From CBDAUN01 sp965214875 (GTDB lineage: Bacteria; Pseudomonadota; Gammaproteobacteria; Arenicellales; JAJDZL01), in NCBI GenBank assembly GCA_965214875.1, contig OZ243980.1, positions 3,038,001 through 3,102,000 of the forward strand: DNA of 64,000 bases. Reading direction: 5' to 3'. A model generated the notes under the pieces. It was not told the DNA's origin. It made no database searches and was given only the letters and a program-made list of their open reading frames with translations. How positions within the stretch are numbered: the stretch's first letter is position 1; the number at the start of each line of letters is the position of its first letter. Shown here piece after piece: positions 8,609 through 17,296 of the stretch. The position numbers and the translations under genes were made by a program.

Positions 8609-10360
8609 ATGCCATTGATGACTTCTAGCGAGTCTTTCGTAGAGACTCTTGCTTCTTACGGCGTTACCGACGTTTTCGGCATCGTCGGTTCTGCCTATAT
8701 GGATGCCCTCGATATCTTTCCCGCTGCAGGCATCAGATTTATTCCAACCGTGCATGAGCAAGGTTCAGCGCATATGGCCGACGGCTTCGCCCGCGCGAGC
8801 GGCCGCCACGGCGTTTGCATTGGTCAAAACGGTCCAGGTATCACCAATTTCGTCACGGCGATTGCCGCCGCCTATTGGGCTCACTCGCCGGTCGTTGCGG
8901 TCACCCCGGAAACCGGCAGCAACACCATGGGCCTTGGCGGATTCCAGGAAACTGAGCAACTGCCGATCTTTTCGAAAATCACCAAGTACCAGGGCCACGT
9001 CAGCAGCCCGCAACGCATGGCCGAACTGACAGCGCGCTGCTTCGACATGGCGATGTCTGAACGCGGACCAACGCAGTTGAACATTCCTCGCGATCATTTC
9101 TATGGCGATGTCAACGTCGACATCTCGAAGCCGCAAGTGCTTGAGCGCGGGCCTGGGGGCACCAACTCGCTGGCCGATGCGGCGCGCATGCTGGCCGACG
9201 CCCAGTTTCCGGTAATTGTCGCCGGCGGCGGCGTGATCATGGCCGATGCGGTCGATTCGTGCGTCGACCTGGCCGAATATCTGTCGGCGCCAGTGGTCAA
9301 CAGCTACCTGCACAATGATTCATTTCCGGCAAGCCATCCGCTGTGGGCAGGACCGCTCGGCTATCAAGGATCGAAAGCCGGCATGCGCCTGATCTCCAAA
9401 GCCGATGTTGTGCTTGCACTGGGCACCCGCCTCGGGCCGTTCGGCACGCTTCCGCAGCATGGCATGGACTACTGGCCCAAAGATGCAAAAATCATCCAGA
9501 TTGATGTCGACCATCGCAAGATCGGGCTAGTTAAGCAGATATCGGTCGGCATATGCGCAGACGCGGGCGAATCGGCGCAGGCGCTGCTTGAGCAATTGAA
9601 AAATCGAGAACATATCGCGTGCCTGCAAAACCGCGATTCAAGACTCGGCGAAATCGCTTCGGAAAAGCAGAACTGGGAATCCGAACTCGACGACTGGACC
9701 CACGAGCACGACGAATGGAGCCTTAAGATGAGCGCAGAAGACGAAGGGATGCTGCACCCGCGCCAAGTTCTTCGAGAACTTGAAAGGGCGACTCCGGCCG
9801 AAGCGGCCATCTCTACCGACATCGGCAATATCTGTTCGGTATCCAACAGCTATCTTCGTTTCGAAAAACCTCGCAGCTTTTTTGCCGCCATGAGTTTCGG
9901 CAATTGCGGCTATGCATTCCCCGTCATCATGGGTGTCAAGGTCGCAGCGCCTGATCGTCCTGCGATTGCCTACGTCGGCGATGGTGCCTGGGCCATGAGC
10001 ATGGGGGAGATTCTCACGTGCGTTCGAGAGCAGATTCCGGTAACGCCGGTGGTGTTCAACAATCGGCAGTGGGGGGCTGAAAAGAAAAATCAGGTCGACT
10101 TCTACGGGCGCAGATTCGAGGGCGTGAATCTTGACAGCCCCAGCTGGGCCAAGGTGGCGCAATCAATGGGTGCCGAGGGCATCGTCGTCGACAATATCGA
10201 TATGGTCGGCGATGCGCTGCGACAGGCTTGCGCGGCGCAAAGCGAAGGCAAGACCACTGTCATTGAAGTCATGTGCACCCGAGAACTGGGCGATCCGTTT
10301 CGCCGAGATGCACTGAGCGCCCCTGTGCGGCATCTGGATAAATATAAAAAATACGTATAG
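8609..10360 (+). CDS. xsc: Sulfoacetaldehyde acetyltransferase
   Basis: Thiamine-diphosphate enzyme that converts sulfoacetaldehyde plus phosphate into acetyl phosphate and sulfite, cutting the carbon-sulfur bond of taurine-derived carbon. The 583-residue protein keeps the Xsc-typical N-terminal run (FGIVGSAYMDALDIFP, VHEQGSAHMADGFARASGR, GQNGPGITNF). Its C-terminal ThDP domain has the expected GDGAW segment with a downstream NN (YVGDGAWAMS...FNNRQWG). The ATG at 8609 has a GGTGAG ribosome-binding site; a second ATG three codons later is a weaker alternative. It lies 54 bases after ald and 6 bases before pta, so the three are one operon. The sulfite product must be oxidised or exported; aprA at the right edge is a candidate. 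Confidence 0.95.
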   Translation: MPLMTSSESFVETLASYGVTDVFGIVGSAYMDALDIFPAAGIRFIPTVHEQGSAHMADGFARASGRHGVCIGQNGPGITNFVTAIAAAYWAHSPVVAVTPETGSNTMGLGGFQETEQLPIFSKITKYQGHVSSPQRMAELTARCFDMAMSERGPTQLNIPRDHFYGDVNVDISKPQVLERGPGGTNSLADAARMLADAQFPVIVAGGGVIMADAVDSCVDLAEYLSAPVVNSYLHNDSFPASHPLWAGPLGYQGSKAGMRLISKADVVLALGTRLGPFGTLPQHGMDYWPKDAKIIQIDVDHRKIGLVKQISVGICADAGESAQALLEQLKNREHIACLQNRDSRLGEIASEKQNWESELDDWTHEHDEWSLKMSAEDEGMLHPRQVLRELERATPAEAAISTDIGNICSVSNSYLRFEKPRSFFAAMSFGNCGYAFPVIMGVKVAAPDRPAIAYVGDGAWAMSMGEILTCVREQIPVTPVVFNNRQWGAEKKNQVDFYGRRFEGVNLDSPSWAKVAQSMGAEGIVVDNIDMVGDALRQACAAQSEGKTTVIEVMCTRELGDPFRRDALSAPVRHLDKYKKYV

Positions 10361-10366
10361 CGCGTT

Positions 10367-11377
10367 TTGCCTTTGACGCCATCCGGCAACAACACGCCAG
10401 CGATTGTCTTTGCAGAGGCGGCAGACGAGCGCATGCTGCGCGCCGCCGCCACCCTAAAAGCTCAAAATGCCGTCTCGCCGATCCTGATCGGCGAGGGCCG
10501 GCAGATCCGCCAGCTTGCATCGGAGCACGACATTGATTTCGATCCTGTTTCGATCCTTGATCCAGCCCAGCAAACCTATTTCGATGAGCTAATCGAAGCG
10601 GTCGTCAATGGACCAAGAAAGCTGAGCGAATCAATTGCACGGCGCCTGATCCGAAAGCCGCTAATGTATGGAGCGGCCTTGGTGCGGGCAGGCAAGGCGC
10701 ACGCCATGATCGCGGGGGCATCGGTCCCGACTTCGAAAGTGCTAGAAGCCGGACTGATGATCATTGGGACGCAAGAAGGCATCGAAACGCCTTCAAGCTA
10801 CTTCCTGATGCGCTTGCCGGCTGGCACAGCAACAAAAGCCAGATCAATCATATTTGCCGACTGCGCGGTAAACGTCAATCCGAGCGCAGAACAGCTTGCC
10901 GACATCGCGATTGCAACCGCGGCAAGCGCACACAGGGTTCTTGACGAGGAACCGCGAGTCGCGATGCTGTCGTTTTCGTCCAAAGGCAGCGCACGCCATG
11001 AGCTTGTCGACAAAGTGGCGCAAGCGGCCGCTCTTGCGACGCAAAAGCGACCAGATCTTAAAATCGATGGCGAATTTCAGTTCGACACCGCTTTCGACCC
11101 GCGAGTCGCGAAACTCAAACTTGGAACCGAAAGCCGCGTAGCCGGACAAGCCAATGTGTTTATTTTTCCAGATCTGAATTCCGGCAACATCGGCTACAAG
11201 ATCGCGCAATATTTAGCTAAAGCCGAGGCGATCGGCCCGATGCTTCAGGGGTTTGCCCGTCCGATCGCCGACCTATCACGCGGCGCGACTGCCGACGACA
11301 TTATCAAGACGGCAAGACTGCTGGCAACAGCTCAGTTCAAAAATGAATCCGTCTTGCAGAAGCCGGAACCGGTATAA
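10367..11377 (+). CDS. pta: Phosphate acetyltransferase, short form
   Basis: Transfers the acetyl group from acetyl phosphate to CoA, making the product of Xsc usable as acetyl-CoA. The 336-residue protein has the PTA_PTB fold, including KPLMYGAALVRAGKAHAMIAG and the C-terminal VFIFPDLNSGNIGYKI. The best start is a TTG at 10367, six bases after the xsc stop; no ATG fits the family N-terminus. The tight spacing and unusual start codon suggest translation coupled to xsc. Short Pta proteins next to xsc are typical of taurine and sulfoacetate pathways. Confidence 0.93.
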   Translation: MPLTPSGNNTPAIVFAEAADERMLRAAATLKAQNAVSPILIGEGRQIRQLASEHDIDFDPVSILDPAQQTYFDELIEAVVNGPRKLSESIARRLIRKPLMYGAALVRAGKAHAMIAGASVPTSKVLEAGLMIIGTQEGIETPSSYFLMRLPAGTATKARSIIFADCAVNVNPSAEQLADIAIATAASAHRVLDEEPRVAMLSFSSKGSARHELVDKVAQAAALATQKRPDLKIDGEFQFDTAFDPRVAKLKLGTESRVAGQANVFIFPDLNSGNIGYKIAQYLAKAEAIGPMLQGFARPIADLSRGATADDIIKTARLLATAQFKNESVLQKPEPV

Positions 11378-11378
11378 T
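11373..11378 (+). promoter_or_regulatory. Possible -10 box overlapping the pta stop codon
   Basis: TATAAT overlaps the TAA that ends pta and lies 35 bases before the ATG of the frameshifted secreted protein. No convincing -35 box is present at normal spacing. It could drive that gene separately from the ald operon. Confidence 0.3.
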
Positions 11379-11412
11379 AGCCGCATGTGATTCAACCATG
11401 GAGCATGTCAAA

Positions 11413-12106
11413 ATGAAGCGTTCAACCAGATTCACCCCCCCCCTCCCGTAGACTGACAACCCTCGTGCTGCTGACAACGCTGGCCGGGCCGGCGACGGCG
11501 CAGGTGGATTACTCCTTTATTGATGGTGCATCAGGCACGAGCACTTGCCCGTCAGGCCAGACTATACGTAGCGGAATAAACCTTGTCGACGGATCCCTGA
11601 CAAAAAACGCGGTCCGGCTGTCGACGTATTCAGTTGGTCTTGGGACAATCCGAACTTTGATACCAGGGGCGAGCGCACTTCAAAGCGCCACTTTGTATCT
11701 CAGTGTGCTGGAAAATGGCAGCATAGAGACGAGCAGGCAGACTCTCGGAATTGTTGCAGCTGGCACGGATGTGGCGGCAGATCCGAAAACTTTCAGCAAC
11801 CTGAAGCAGAACAGGCGCTACACCGCAGTCACGCATATCGGGGATGTCACCAAGATCATCTCAAGATTCTGCTTCAAGACCGCGGCCGATCTGGAGATCC
11901 CCTTTGGCTCGGGTCGCGCCGTCACCGGCGATGGGTGGTCAAGCGGGTGCTACGCCTTCAGCCGGGACAGGAATCAGATCAATGCTTGCCTATGCGGAGC
12001 GCGCAATGCAGATGGTGAATGGGCGCGTACAGATTCCGAAGACGGCTACGAATATATTAGGGATTCCGCCTCCTGGAGAACCAGCGTGGGCTGCACGACC
12101 AACTGA
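11413..12106 (+). pseudogene. Secreted protein of unknown function, out of frame at a C9 tract (possibly phase-variable)
   Basis: The ATG at 11413 begins MKRSTRFTPPLP and meets TAG at 11449. Removing one C from the C9 tract at 11435-11443 gives MKRSTRFTPPSRRLTTLVLL and then TTLAGPATAQ, a clean signal peptide with an AxA-type cleavage site, joined in frame to the 200-residue mature protein. That part has about six cysteines, suggesting disulfides in an exported protein, and I do not recognise its family. With C8 the gene would be on at about 231 residues; as written it is off. A homopolymer sequencing error would look the same. A strong terminator follows at 12171. Confidence 0.7.
11435..11443 (+). 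repeat. C9 homopolymer tract, possible phase-variation switch
   Basis: Nine consecutive C bases sit at codons 8-11, before the signal-peptide core. Eight Cs put the 5' codons in frame with the rest of the gene; nine do not. Position and length resemble slipped-strand switches in surface-protein genes. Confidence 0.6.
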
Positions 12107-12170
12107 CGGGGCCGGAGGCGCCGGCCGCACGGCTTCCGGACTCGTCCAGAAAGCCATAGATCCAAGGCAG

Positions 12171-12195
12171 GAGGCGGCCTGCGGGCCGCCTCTTT
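12171..12195 (+). terminator. Rho-independent terminator after the secreted-protein gene
   Basis: A perfect 9-bp GC-rich stem (GAGGCGGCC / GGCCGCCTC) with a 4-base loop is followed by TTT. It lies 65 bases after the stop at 12106 and separates this gene from the convergent citrate synthase gene. Confidence 0.75.
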
Positions 12196-12279
12196 CAGAT
12201 CAGGCCTTGCAAGTGAGCCGCTGTTAGGCCGTTGACCGACAACACCGCAACAACCTAGAGATCATTCGCAAGCACTTTT

Positions 12280-13419
12280 TCAGCGTTCGTCAATCGGGAT
12301 GTATTCTCTCGCATCGGGCCCGTTGTACAGCGTCAGCGGACGGATCAGGATATTCGCTTCGAGCTGCTCGATAATCTGGCTAAACCAGCCGGGCGTGCGC
12401 CCGATGGCAAAGATCGGCACGAACAAGTCTTCCGATATGCCATGCAAGTGATATACGACTCCGGAATAGAAGTCGACATTGACGTTGACACCATGGCGCG
12501 AATAGGGCTTCATCGCCTCAACTAAAGCCTGCAGGATTTCGTACCAATGCGGCTGGCCCATCTCGACTGAAAGCTTTTGCACCCCCTTTTTCATATGGCG
12601 TGCTCGGGGGTCTTCGGCGCGATAGACCCGATGCCCAAACCCCATCACCGGTTGGCGGTTCCCGCGCTTGCTCTTTACATATTCGGCGGCATTTTCAGGC
12701 TTGCCGACTTCTTGCGCCATTTTCATGACATTCTCCGCCGCACCGCCATGAGCCGGCCCGGACAATGCAGCAACCGCCGCAGTAATGGAGGCGTAGACAT
12801 TTGCATCGGTGCCCGTGACCACTCTGGCCACGAACGAGGAAGCATTTGAGCCATGCTCAGCATGAAGGACTAGATCTGTATCGAACAGATCTGCCGCTTC
12901 AACACTCGGCTCAACCCCTTTGAGCAGATAGAGAAAATGGGCCGCATGCCTGAGATTCCCCAATGGGCTTACGGGATCTTTGCCATTTCGGATATTGTCA
13001 TGTGCCGCAACAATCATCGGCACCTGAGATGTAAGCCGAATCGCTGAATCAATGACCGCTTCGGGGCCTCTGTCATCAAGATCGGATTCGAATGCGCCTA
13101 GTGCCGATACGCATGTGCGCAATACTTCCATAGGGTGAGCATTGCGGATTGAGCGGATTATGTCGATCAATTCATCCGGCAGCTTGCGCTCGGACTTGAG
13201 ACGCTCATCAAACTCATTCAACTGCGCCCGCGTCGGCAGTTCTCCATGCAGGAGCAGATAGGCGGTCTCCTCAAAATTCGATCGGGTCGCAAGGTCATGA
13301 ATTGAATAGCCGCGATAGCGCAAATCGCCAGCTCGCCCATCTATCGACGAGACGGCTGAACGTGCGAAATAAACGCCTTTCAACCCGCGATGCAATTCGA
13401 CTTTCTGTTCGCCAGTCAT
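12280..13419 (-). CDS. Citrate synthase family protein (citrate or 2-methylcitrate synthase)
   Basis: Condenses oxaloacetate with acetyl-CoA (or propionyl-CoA). The 379-residue length is that of the short citrate synthase II/methylcitrate synthase group. Catalytic residues are all present: His224 in GPAHGG, His263 in GFGHRVYR and Asp316 in VNVDFYSG; HAEHGSNAS at 186-194 is the oxaloacetate-binding segment. The ATG at 13419 has a GGAGA site 5-6 bases upstream. It lies 36 bases after the GFA-family gene on the same strand and may be the last gene of that operon. No prp genes are nearby, so I cannot choose between the two activities. Confidence 0.9.
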   Translation of the reverse strand: MTGEQKVELHRGLKGVYFARSAVSSIDGRAGDLRYRGYSIHDLATRSNFEETAYLLLHGELPTRAQLNEFDERLKSERKLPDELIDIIRSIRNAHPMEVLRTCVSALGAFESDLDDRGPEAVIDSAIRLTSQVPMIVAAHDNIRNGKDPVSPLGNLRHAAHFLYLLKGVEPSVEAADLFDTDLVLHAEHGSNASSFVARVVTGTDANVYASITAAVAALSGPAHGGAAENVMKMAQEVGKPENAAEYVKSKRGNRQPVMGFGHRVYRAEDPRARHMKKGVQKLSVEMGQPHWYEILQALVEAMKPYSRHGVNVNVDFYSGVVYHLHGISEDLFVPIFAIGRTPGWFSQIIEQLEANILIRPLTLYNGPDAREYIPIDER

Positions 13420-13455
13420 AAAATTCTCCTATATCTTCGACAATTTCGCCTTCGC

Positions 13456-13854
13456 CTATTGAGCCCATCGGGGACTCTGAGGCAAATTGTCGCTGATTTC
13501 GTACCAGTCAGGCTTATGGCTCACCCAGATGTGCCCTGCCGCAACCAATCCAAGATCACCGTCGAGCGCACCGATGCGAAGAATCACATCATCCGGGTCG
13601 CGGTCGCATCGTGCAAAAACATGGGTGCCGCAATTTTTGCAAAAGTAGCGCGTCTTGCCCGGCGAGGATTGAAATTCGCCAAGCCAATCCTCTCCGCTCG
13701 TAACCGTGAATCCCGATTCGTCGGTCAAAGCGCTAGACCCGTAGGCGGTCGCATGCGCCTTGCGGCAGGTCCGGCAATGGCAATGATGGAATCGGCGAAT
13801 CGGAGCGCCGACTTCAAACGTGACATTTCCGCACAAGCAACTGCCGGTATGCAT
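13456..13854 (-). CDS. GFA/CENP-V family zinc protein
   Basis: A 132-residue protein of the glutathione-dependent formaldehyde-activating (Gfa/CENP-V) family. The zinc-binding cysteine sets are visible: SCLCGNVTF near residue 5, CHCRTCRKAH near 25 and CKNCGTHVFAR near 72. Some members help condense formaldehyde with glutathione; for most the role is unproven. Here it is 11 bases downstream of alaX and in the same run as a dimethylglycine/sarcosine dehydrogenase-like enzyme that would release one-carbon units. That context supports a formaldehyde-handling role, by inference. Confidence 0.87.
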   Translation of the reverse strand: MHTGSCLCGNVTFEVGAPIRRFHHCHCRTCRKAHATAYGSSALTDESGFTVTSGEDWLGEFQSSPGKTRYFCKNCGTHVFARCDRDPDDVILRIGALDGDLGLVAAGHIWVSHKPDWYEISDNLPQSPRWAQ

Positions 13855-13865
13855 GGTTTCCTCCT

Positions 13866-14585
13866 CTAAGTTCCGTCATCGAACACGATTGTTATGCGGC
13901 GATTGCTGCGGCCTTTCTTTTCCATTCTCTGAATCTTGACCGGGCCGATTTCAGACGTATTGGCCACATGCGTTCCACCGCAAGGTTGAAGATCGACGCC
14001 TTTGAAATGAACCATGCGAATCATGCCCGAGCCGCGGGGCGGCTGTACCGCCATGGTACGCACGAGCGAGGGGTTGGCATCCAGTTCCCGATCGGTAATC
14101 CATCGCACTTCGCGCTCGGTTCTTTGGAATATGAGCATGTTCAAGGACTGTTGAAGCTGGCGCTTATCCAATGTGCTGGGCAAGTCAAAATCCACTCTGC
14201 CGCGATCCGGATAAATTTGCGCGCCGGTAATTTGCGCGCCAATCAATGCACTAAGCAAATGCACGCAGGAATGCATCCGCATCAAGCGATATCGGCGCTC
14301 CCAATTCAGTTCCAGATGCAAGGCATCGCGAATATCGGGAAGCGCCGATTCTTCGCTGCAGTAGTGCAATATCTCGCCAGATTCGGGGGCTCGGCGCGTA
14401 TCGACAATATCGATCTGATCGCCAGATGGCAGCGTCGCCCAGCCCTGATCCCCAAGCTGGCCACCACCGATCGGATAAAAGATCGTCTGATTGACGGTAA
14501 ACGCGCGCAAATCCGGTTCGACCGATTGCACAGTCGCAGCGCACCGGCGCTCATAGGGGTCTTCTTGAAACAATTCGAGCGCCAT
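13866..14585 (-). CDS. alaX: AlaX-type alanyl-tRNA editing protein
   Basis: Free-standing editing domain that hydrolyses Ser- or Gly-tRNA(Ala) formed in error. The 239-residue protein has the zinc-binding HxxxH (His105 and His109 in MRMHSCVHLL) and Cys202/His206 in PCGGTHVANTSEIG, plus the GGGQLGDQG segment near residue 40. The start at 14585 (MALELFQEDPYERRC) is the family-like one; the frame is open much further upstream but there it overlaps the dehydrogenase gene in another frame. It begins 7 bases after that gene's stop, so the two are probably cotranscribed and coupled. Confidence 0.9.
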   Translation of the reverse strand: MALELFQEDPYERRCAATVQSVEPDLRAFTVNQTIFYPIGGGQLGDQGWATLPSGDQIDIVDTRRAPESGEILHYCSEESALPDIRDALHLELNWERRYRLMRMHSCVHLLSALIGAQITGAQIYPDRGRVDFDLPSTLDKRQLQQSLNMLIFQRTEREVRWITDRELDANPSLVRTMAVQPPRGSGMIRMVHFKGVDLQPCGGTHVANTSEIGPVKIQRMEKKGRSNRRITIVFDDGT

Positions 14586-14592
14586 GCCGATT

Positions 14593-17040
14593 TCAAATCT
14601 TGGGGCGCAGGGATTTCGGATCGTATAGCGGACGAACCGACGCTTGCGCTGGAAACCGCTCGCCAGCCGCTTCAATTTCGAACGATCCTGATTCAATGAA
14701 TTCAGGCGTGACGCCGCCGGTGCAATTGACATAGCCCAAAGCGACGCTGCCGCCAAGGGTGTATCCATACATCGCTGAGGTGGTGCGGCCGACAAACTTG
14801 CCATCACGATAGATTGGCTCTTCATGGTAGAGCAAAGGTTCAGGATCGCTGAGCAAAAACTGAACTAGACGCCTGTCTTGAGGGCTGCCGCGCTGTTCGA
14901 GCAGCGCATCGCGCCCGATGAACCCCCCTGGCTTATCCCAGCAGACGGCAAACGCTAGTCCCGCTTGCAGCGGCGTGTCTTCATCGCTTATATCGTGCCC
15001 CCAATGCCTGTAAGCCTTTTCGATGCGCAGCGAATTCAGGGCATGATAGCCGCAGTGCCTCATTCCAAATTGCTCGCCTGCTCCAGCCACTTCGTCATAG
15101 ACATGCTGCGCAAACTCGGTCGGCACATACAATTCCCATCCAAGTTCGCCGACATAGGTGATGCGCGAGGCGCGCACGATAGCATAGCCGACTTCGATTT
15201 CCTTCGAGGTCAAAAACGGAAATGCTTCATTGGACAAGTCTGCATTGGATACTTGTGACAGCACGTCGCGCGACTTCGGCCCCATGATCGAAAGCACGGC
15301 AAAGCCAGATGTCACATCGGTTGTCGCGACGCGAAGGTCCCGCGGCAGATTGCGGCGCAGCCATTCGTGATCGCGAACTTGCGAAGCTGCACTGGTAACA
15401 ACCATGTAGCTATCCTGCGACAGACGCTTGACCGTCAAATCGGCCTCGATGCCTCCGTTTTCGTTCAGCCACTGCGTGTAGACCAAGCGACCAACATCCA
15501 CTGCAACATCGTTGGCGCAAATTGTGCTAAGAAAGCGTTCCGCATCAGCACCCTGCACCATGATCTTGGCAAATGATGACAGATCGAAGATGCCAACGCC
15601 GCCGCGCACCGCGTCGTGCTCTGCGCGGACATGATCAAACCAGTTCTGACGGCCATAGCTGTATCGATAAACCGGCTCTATCCCTGTCGGGGCATACCAG
15701 TTTGGCCGTTCCCAGCCATAGGTCTCGCCAAAGCATGCCCCTTTTTCGAGCAGTCGGTCGTGCAATGCCGATTTGCGAACGTTCCGCGCGGTTTCAACCT
15801 GCCGAAACGGCCAGTGCATGGCGTAGAGCAAGCCGAGCGTCTCGGTGATGCGATCGTGCAGATATTTGCTGTTGTTCTGAAACGGATGGATGCGTCTTAT
15901 GTCGACATCCCAGTAATCTAGCCTAGGACGGCCATTGGCGATCCATTCGGCGATGACTTTGCCGGCGCCGCCGGATGACTGCACTCCGATCGAATTAAAG
16001 CCTGCGGCGACATAGAAACCTTTCAGGTTCGGCGCCTCTCCGAGATAGTAGCGATCATCTGGCGTAAAGCTTTCCGGTCCGCAAAAGAAGGTATGGATGC
16101 CAGCCTCGCCGAGTGACGGGATGCGATGCAAAGCGTTGTTCAAGGCGTCTTCGAACTGATCCCAATCTTCCGGAAGCTGATCGAAGCAAAAGTCTGCCGG
16201 GATCCCATGCATGCCCCATGGCTTGGCCTTGGGCTCAAACGCCCCGACCAGCAGCTTGCCCGCATCCTCCTTATAGTAGGTGAAACCGTTAGGGTCCCGC
16301 AATGAGGGCAAGTCCGGCGGCAAGCCCGCAATCGGCTCAGTCACCACATAGTAGTGTTCGGCGGCATGAAGCGGCACCGGCACATCGCACATCAGACCGA
16401 TTTCACGCGCCCACATGCCGCCGCAATTGACCACGAATCGCGTCTCGATATCACCAAAGTCGGTTTGAACGGCGGCGACTGCGCCATCGCGAGTCGATAT
16501 CCCGGTCACCTTGATGTTCTCGAATATTGTTCCGCCGCGCTGCCGTGCGCCTTTGGCATAGGCTTGAACCATGTCGAGCGGGTTGACCTGGCCGTCTCCA
16601 GGCACAAACACGCAGCCGACCAAATCGTCGATATTGAGGATCGGATATTTCTCAAGCGCTTGTCGGGGCGAGATAACTTCTGCCTCGACACCGAAAGATC
16701 GCGCCATGGATGCTAGGCGCTTGAGCTCTTCGAACCGCTCCGCATCCGATGCGACGGCCAGCGAGCCATTTTGCTTATAGCCGGTTTGCTGGCCCGCCTC
16801 CTGTTCGAGGACAGCTAGCAATTCGGCTGTATATTGCGCAAGGCGAGACAAGTTGTAGCTTGAGCGCAATTGCCCGACAAGACCCGCGGCATGCCAGGTT
16901 GTGCCGCACCCAAGTTCGCGTCTTTCCAGCAAAACAATGTCGTCCCAGCCAAGCTTGGCCAAGTGGTAAAGGACGCTGGTGCCGACTGCACCGCCGCCAA
17001 TCACGACAACGTTCGCTTTGGATGGCAGTGATGATTGCAT
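14593..17040 (-). CDS. FAD-dependent dimethylglycine/sarcosine dehydrogenase-like protein with GcvT-like C-terminus
   Basis: Oxidative N-demethylase type enzyme of 815 residues. The N-terminal FAD domain has the dinucleotide motif VVVIGGGAVGTS and TTWHAAGL, in which His50 matches the residue that covalently holds FAD in dimethylglycine dehydrogenase relatives. From about residue 440 the protein resembles the GcvT/aminomethyltransferase folate-binding domains that accept the one-carbon unit. The ATG at 17040 is preferred; a GTG 20 codons upstream is an alternative. It leads a minus-strand run with alaX, the GFA-family gene and citrate synthase. The exact substrate (dimethylglycine, sarcosine or another N-methyl compound) cannot be told from sequence. 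Confidence 0.88.
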   Translation of the reverse strand: MQSSLPSKANVVVIGGGAVGTSVLYHLAKLGWDDIVLLERRELGCGTTWHAAGLVGQLRSSYNLSRLAQYTAELLAVLEQEAGQQTGYKQNGSLAVASDAERFEELKRLASMARSFGVEAEVISPRQALEKYPILNIDDLVGCVFVPGDGQVNPLDMVQAYAKGARQRGGTIFENIKVTGISTRDGAVAAVQTDFGDIETRFVVNCGGMWAREIGLMCDVPVPLHAAEHYYVVTEPIAGLPPDLPSLRDPNGFTYYKEDAGKLLVGAFEPKAKPWGMHGIPADFCFDQLPEDWDQFEDALNNALHRIPSLGEAGIHTFFCGPESFTPDDRYYLGEAPNLKGFYVAAGFNSIGVQSSGGAGKVIAEWIANGRPRLDYWDVDIRRIHPFQNNSKYLHDRITETLGLLYAMHWPFRQVETARNVRKSALHDRLLEKGACFGETYGWERPNWYAPTGIEPVYRYSYGRQNWFDHVRAEHDAVRGGVGIFDLSSFAKIMVQGADAERFLSTICANDVAVDVGRLVYTQWLNENGGIEADLTVKRLSQDSYMVVTSAASQVRDHEWLRRNLPRDLRVATTDVTSGFAVLSIMGPKSRDVLSQVSNADLSNEAFPFLTSKEIEVGYAIVRASRITYVGELGWELYVPTEFAQHVYDEVAGAGEQFGMRHCGYHALNSLRIEKAYRHWGHDISDEDTPLQAGLAFAVCWDKPGGFIGRDALLEQRGSPQDRRLVQFLLSDPEPLLYHEEPIYRDGKFVGRTTSAMYGYTLGGSVALGYVNCTGGVTPEFIESGSFEIEAAGERFPAQASVRPLYDPKSLRPKI

Positions 17041-17096
17041 TGCAGAAAATGGTCTTTGGTCCAACGGTTGCTGTTTTTGCACGGAACGATTGCACG

Positions 17097-17113
17097 ACAC
17101 CTTGATGAGGTGT
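17097..17113. promoter_or_regulatory. Small inverted repeat upstream of the dehydrogenase gene
   Basis: ACACCT-5 bases-AGGTGT is a perfect 6-bp dyad about 57-73 bases upstream of the ATG at 17040, in the region shared with the divergent AraC-Ogt gene. It could be an operator, but short dyads arise easily by chance. Confidence 0.25.
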
Positions 17114-17296
17114 GCGAGAATTCTGGCTAGTCAACGATCCGTGAACGCGCAATTTTACATGACATTTTCATTATCCAATCGCACACTTGAAAACCAATTG
17201 GAATATTGACACATCTGCAAACAGCAAGAAACGGCTTGCGCGGATGCCCGCAAACTGCAAAAATGCACTTTTCCATACCAATCCACGAATTGACCA

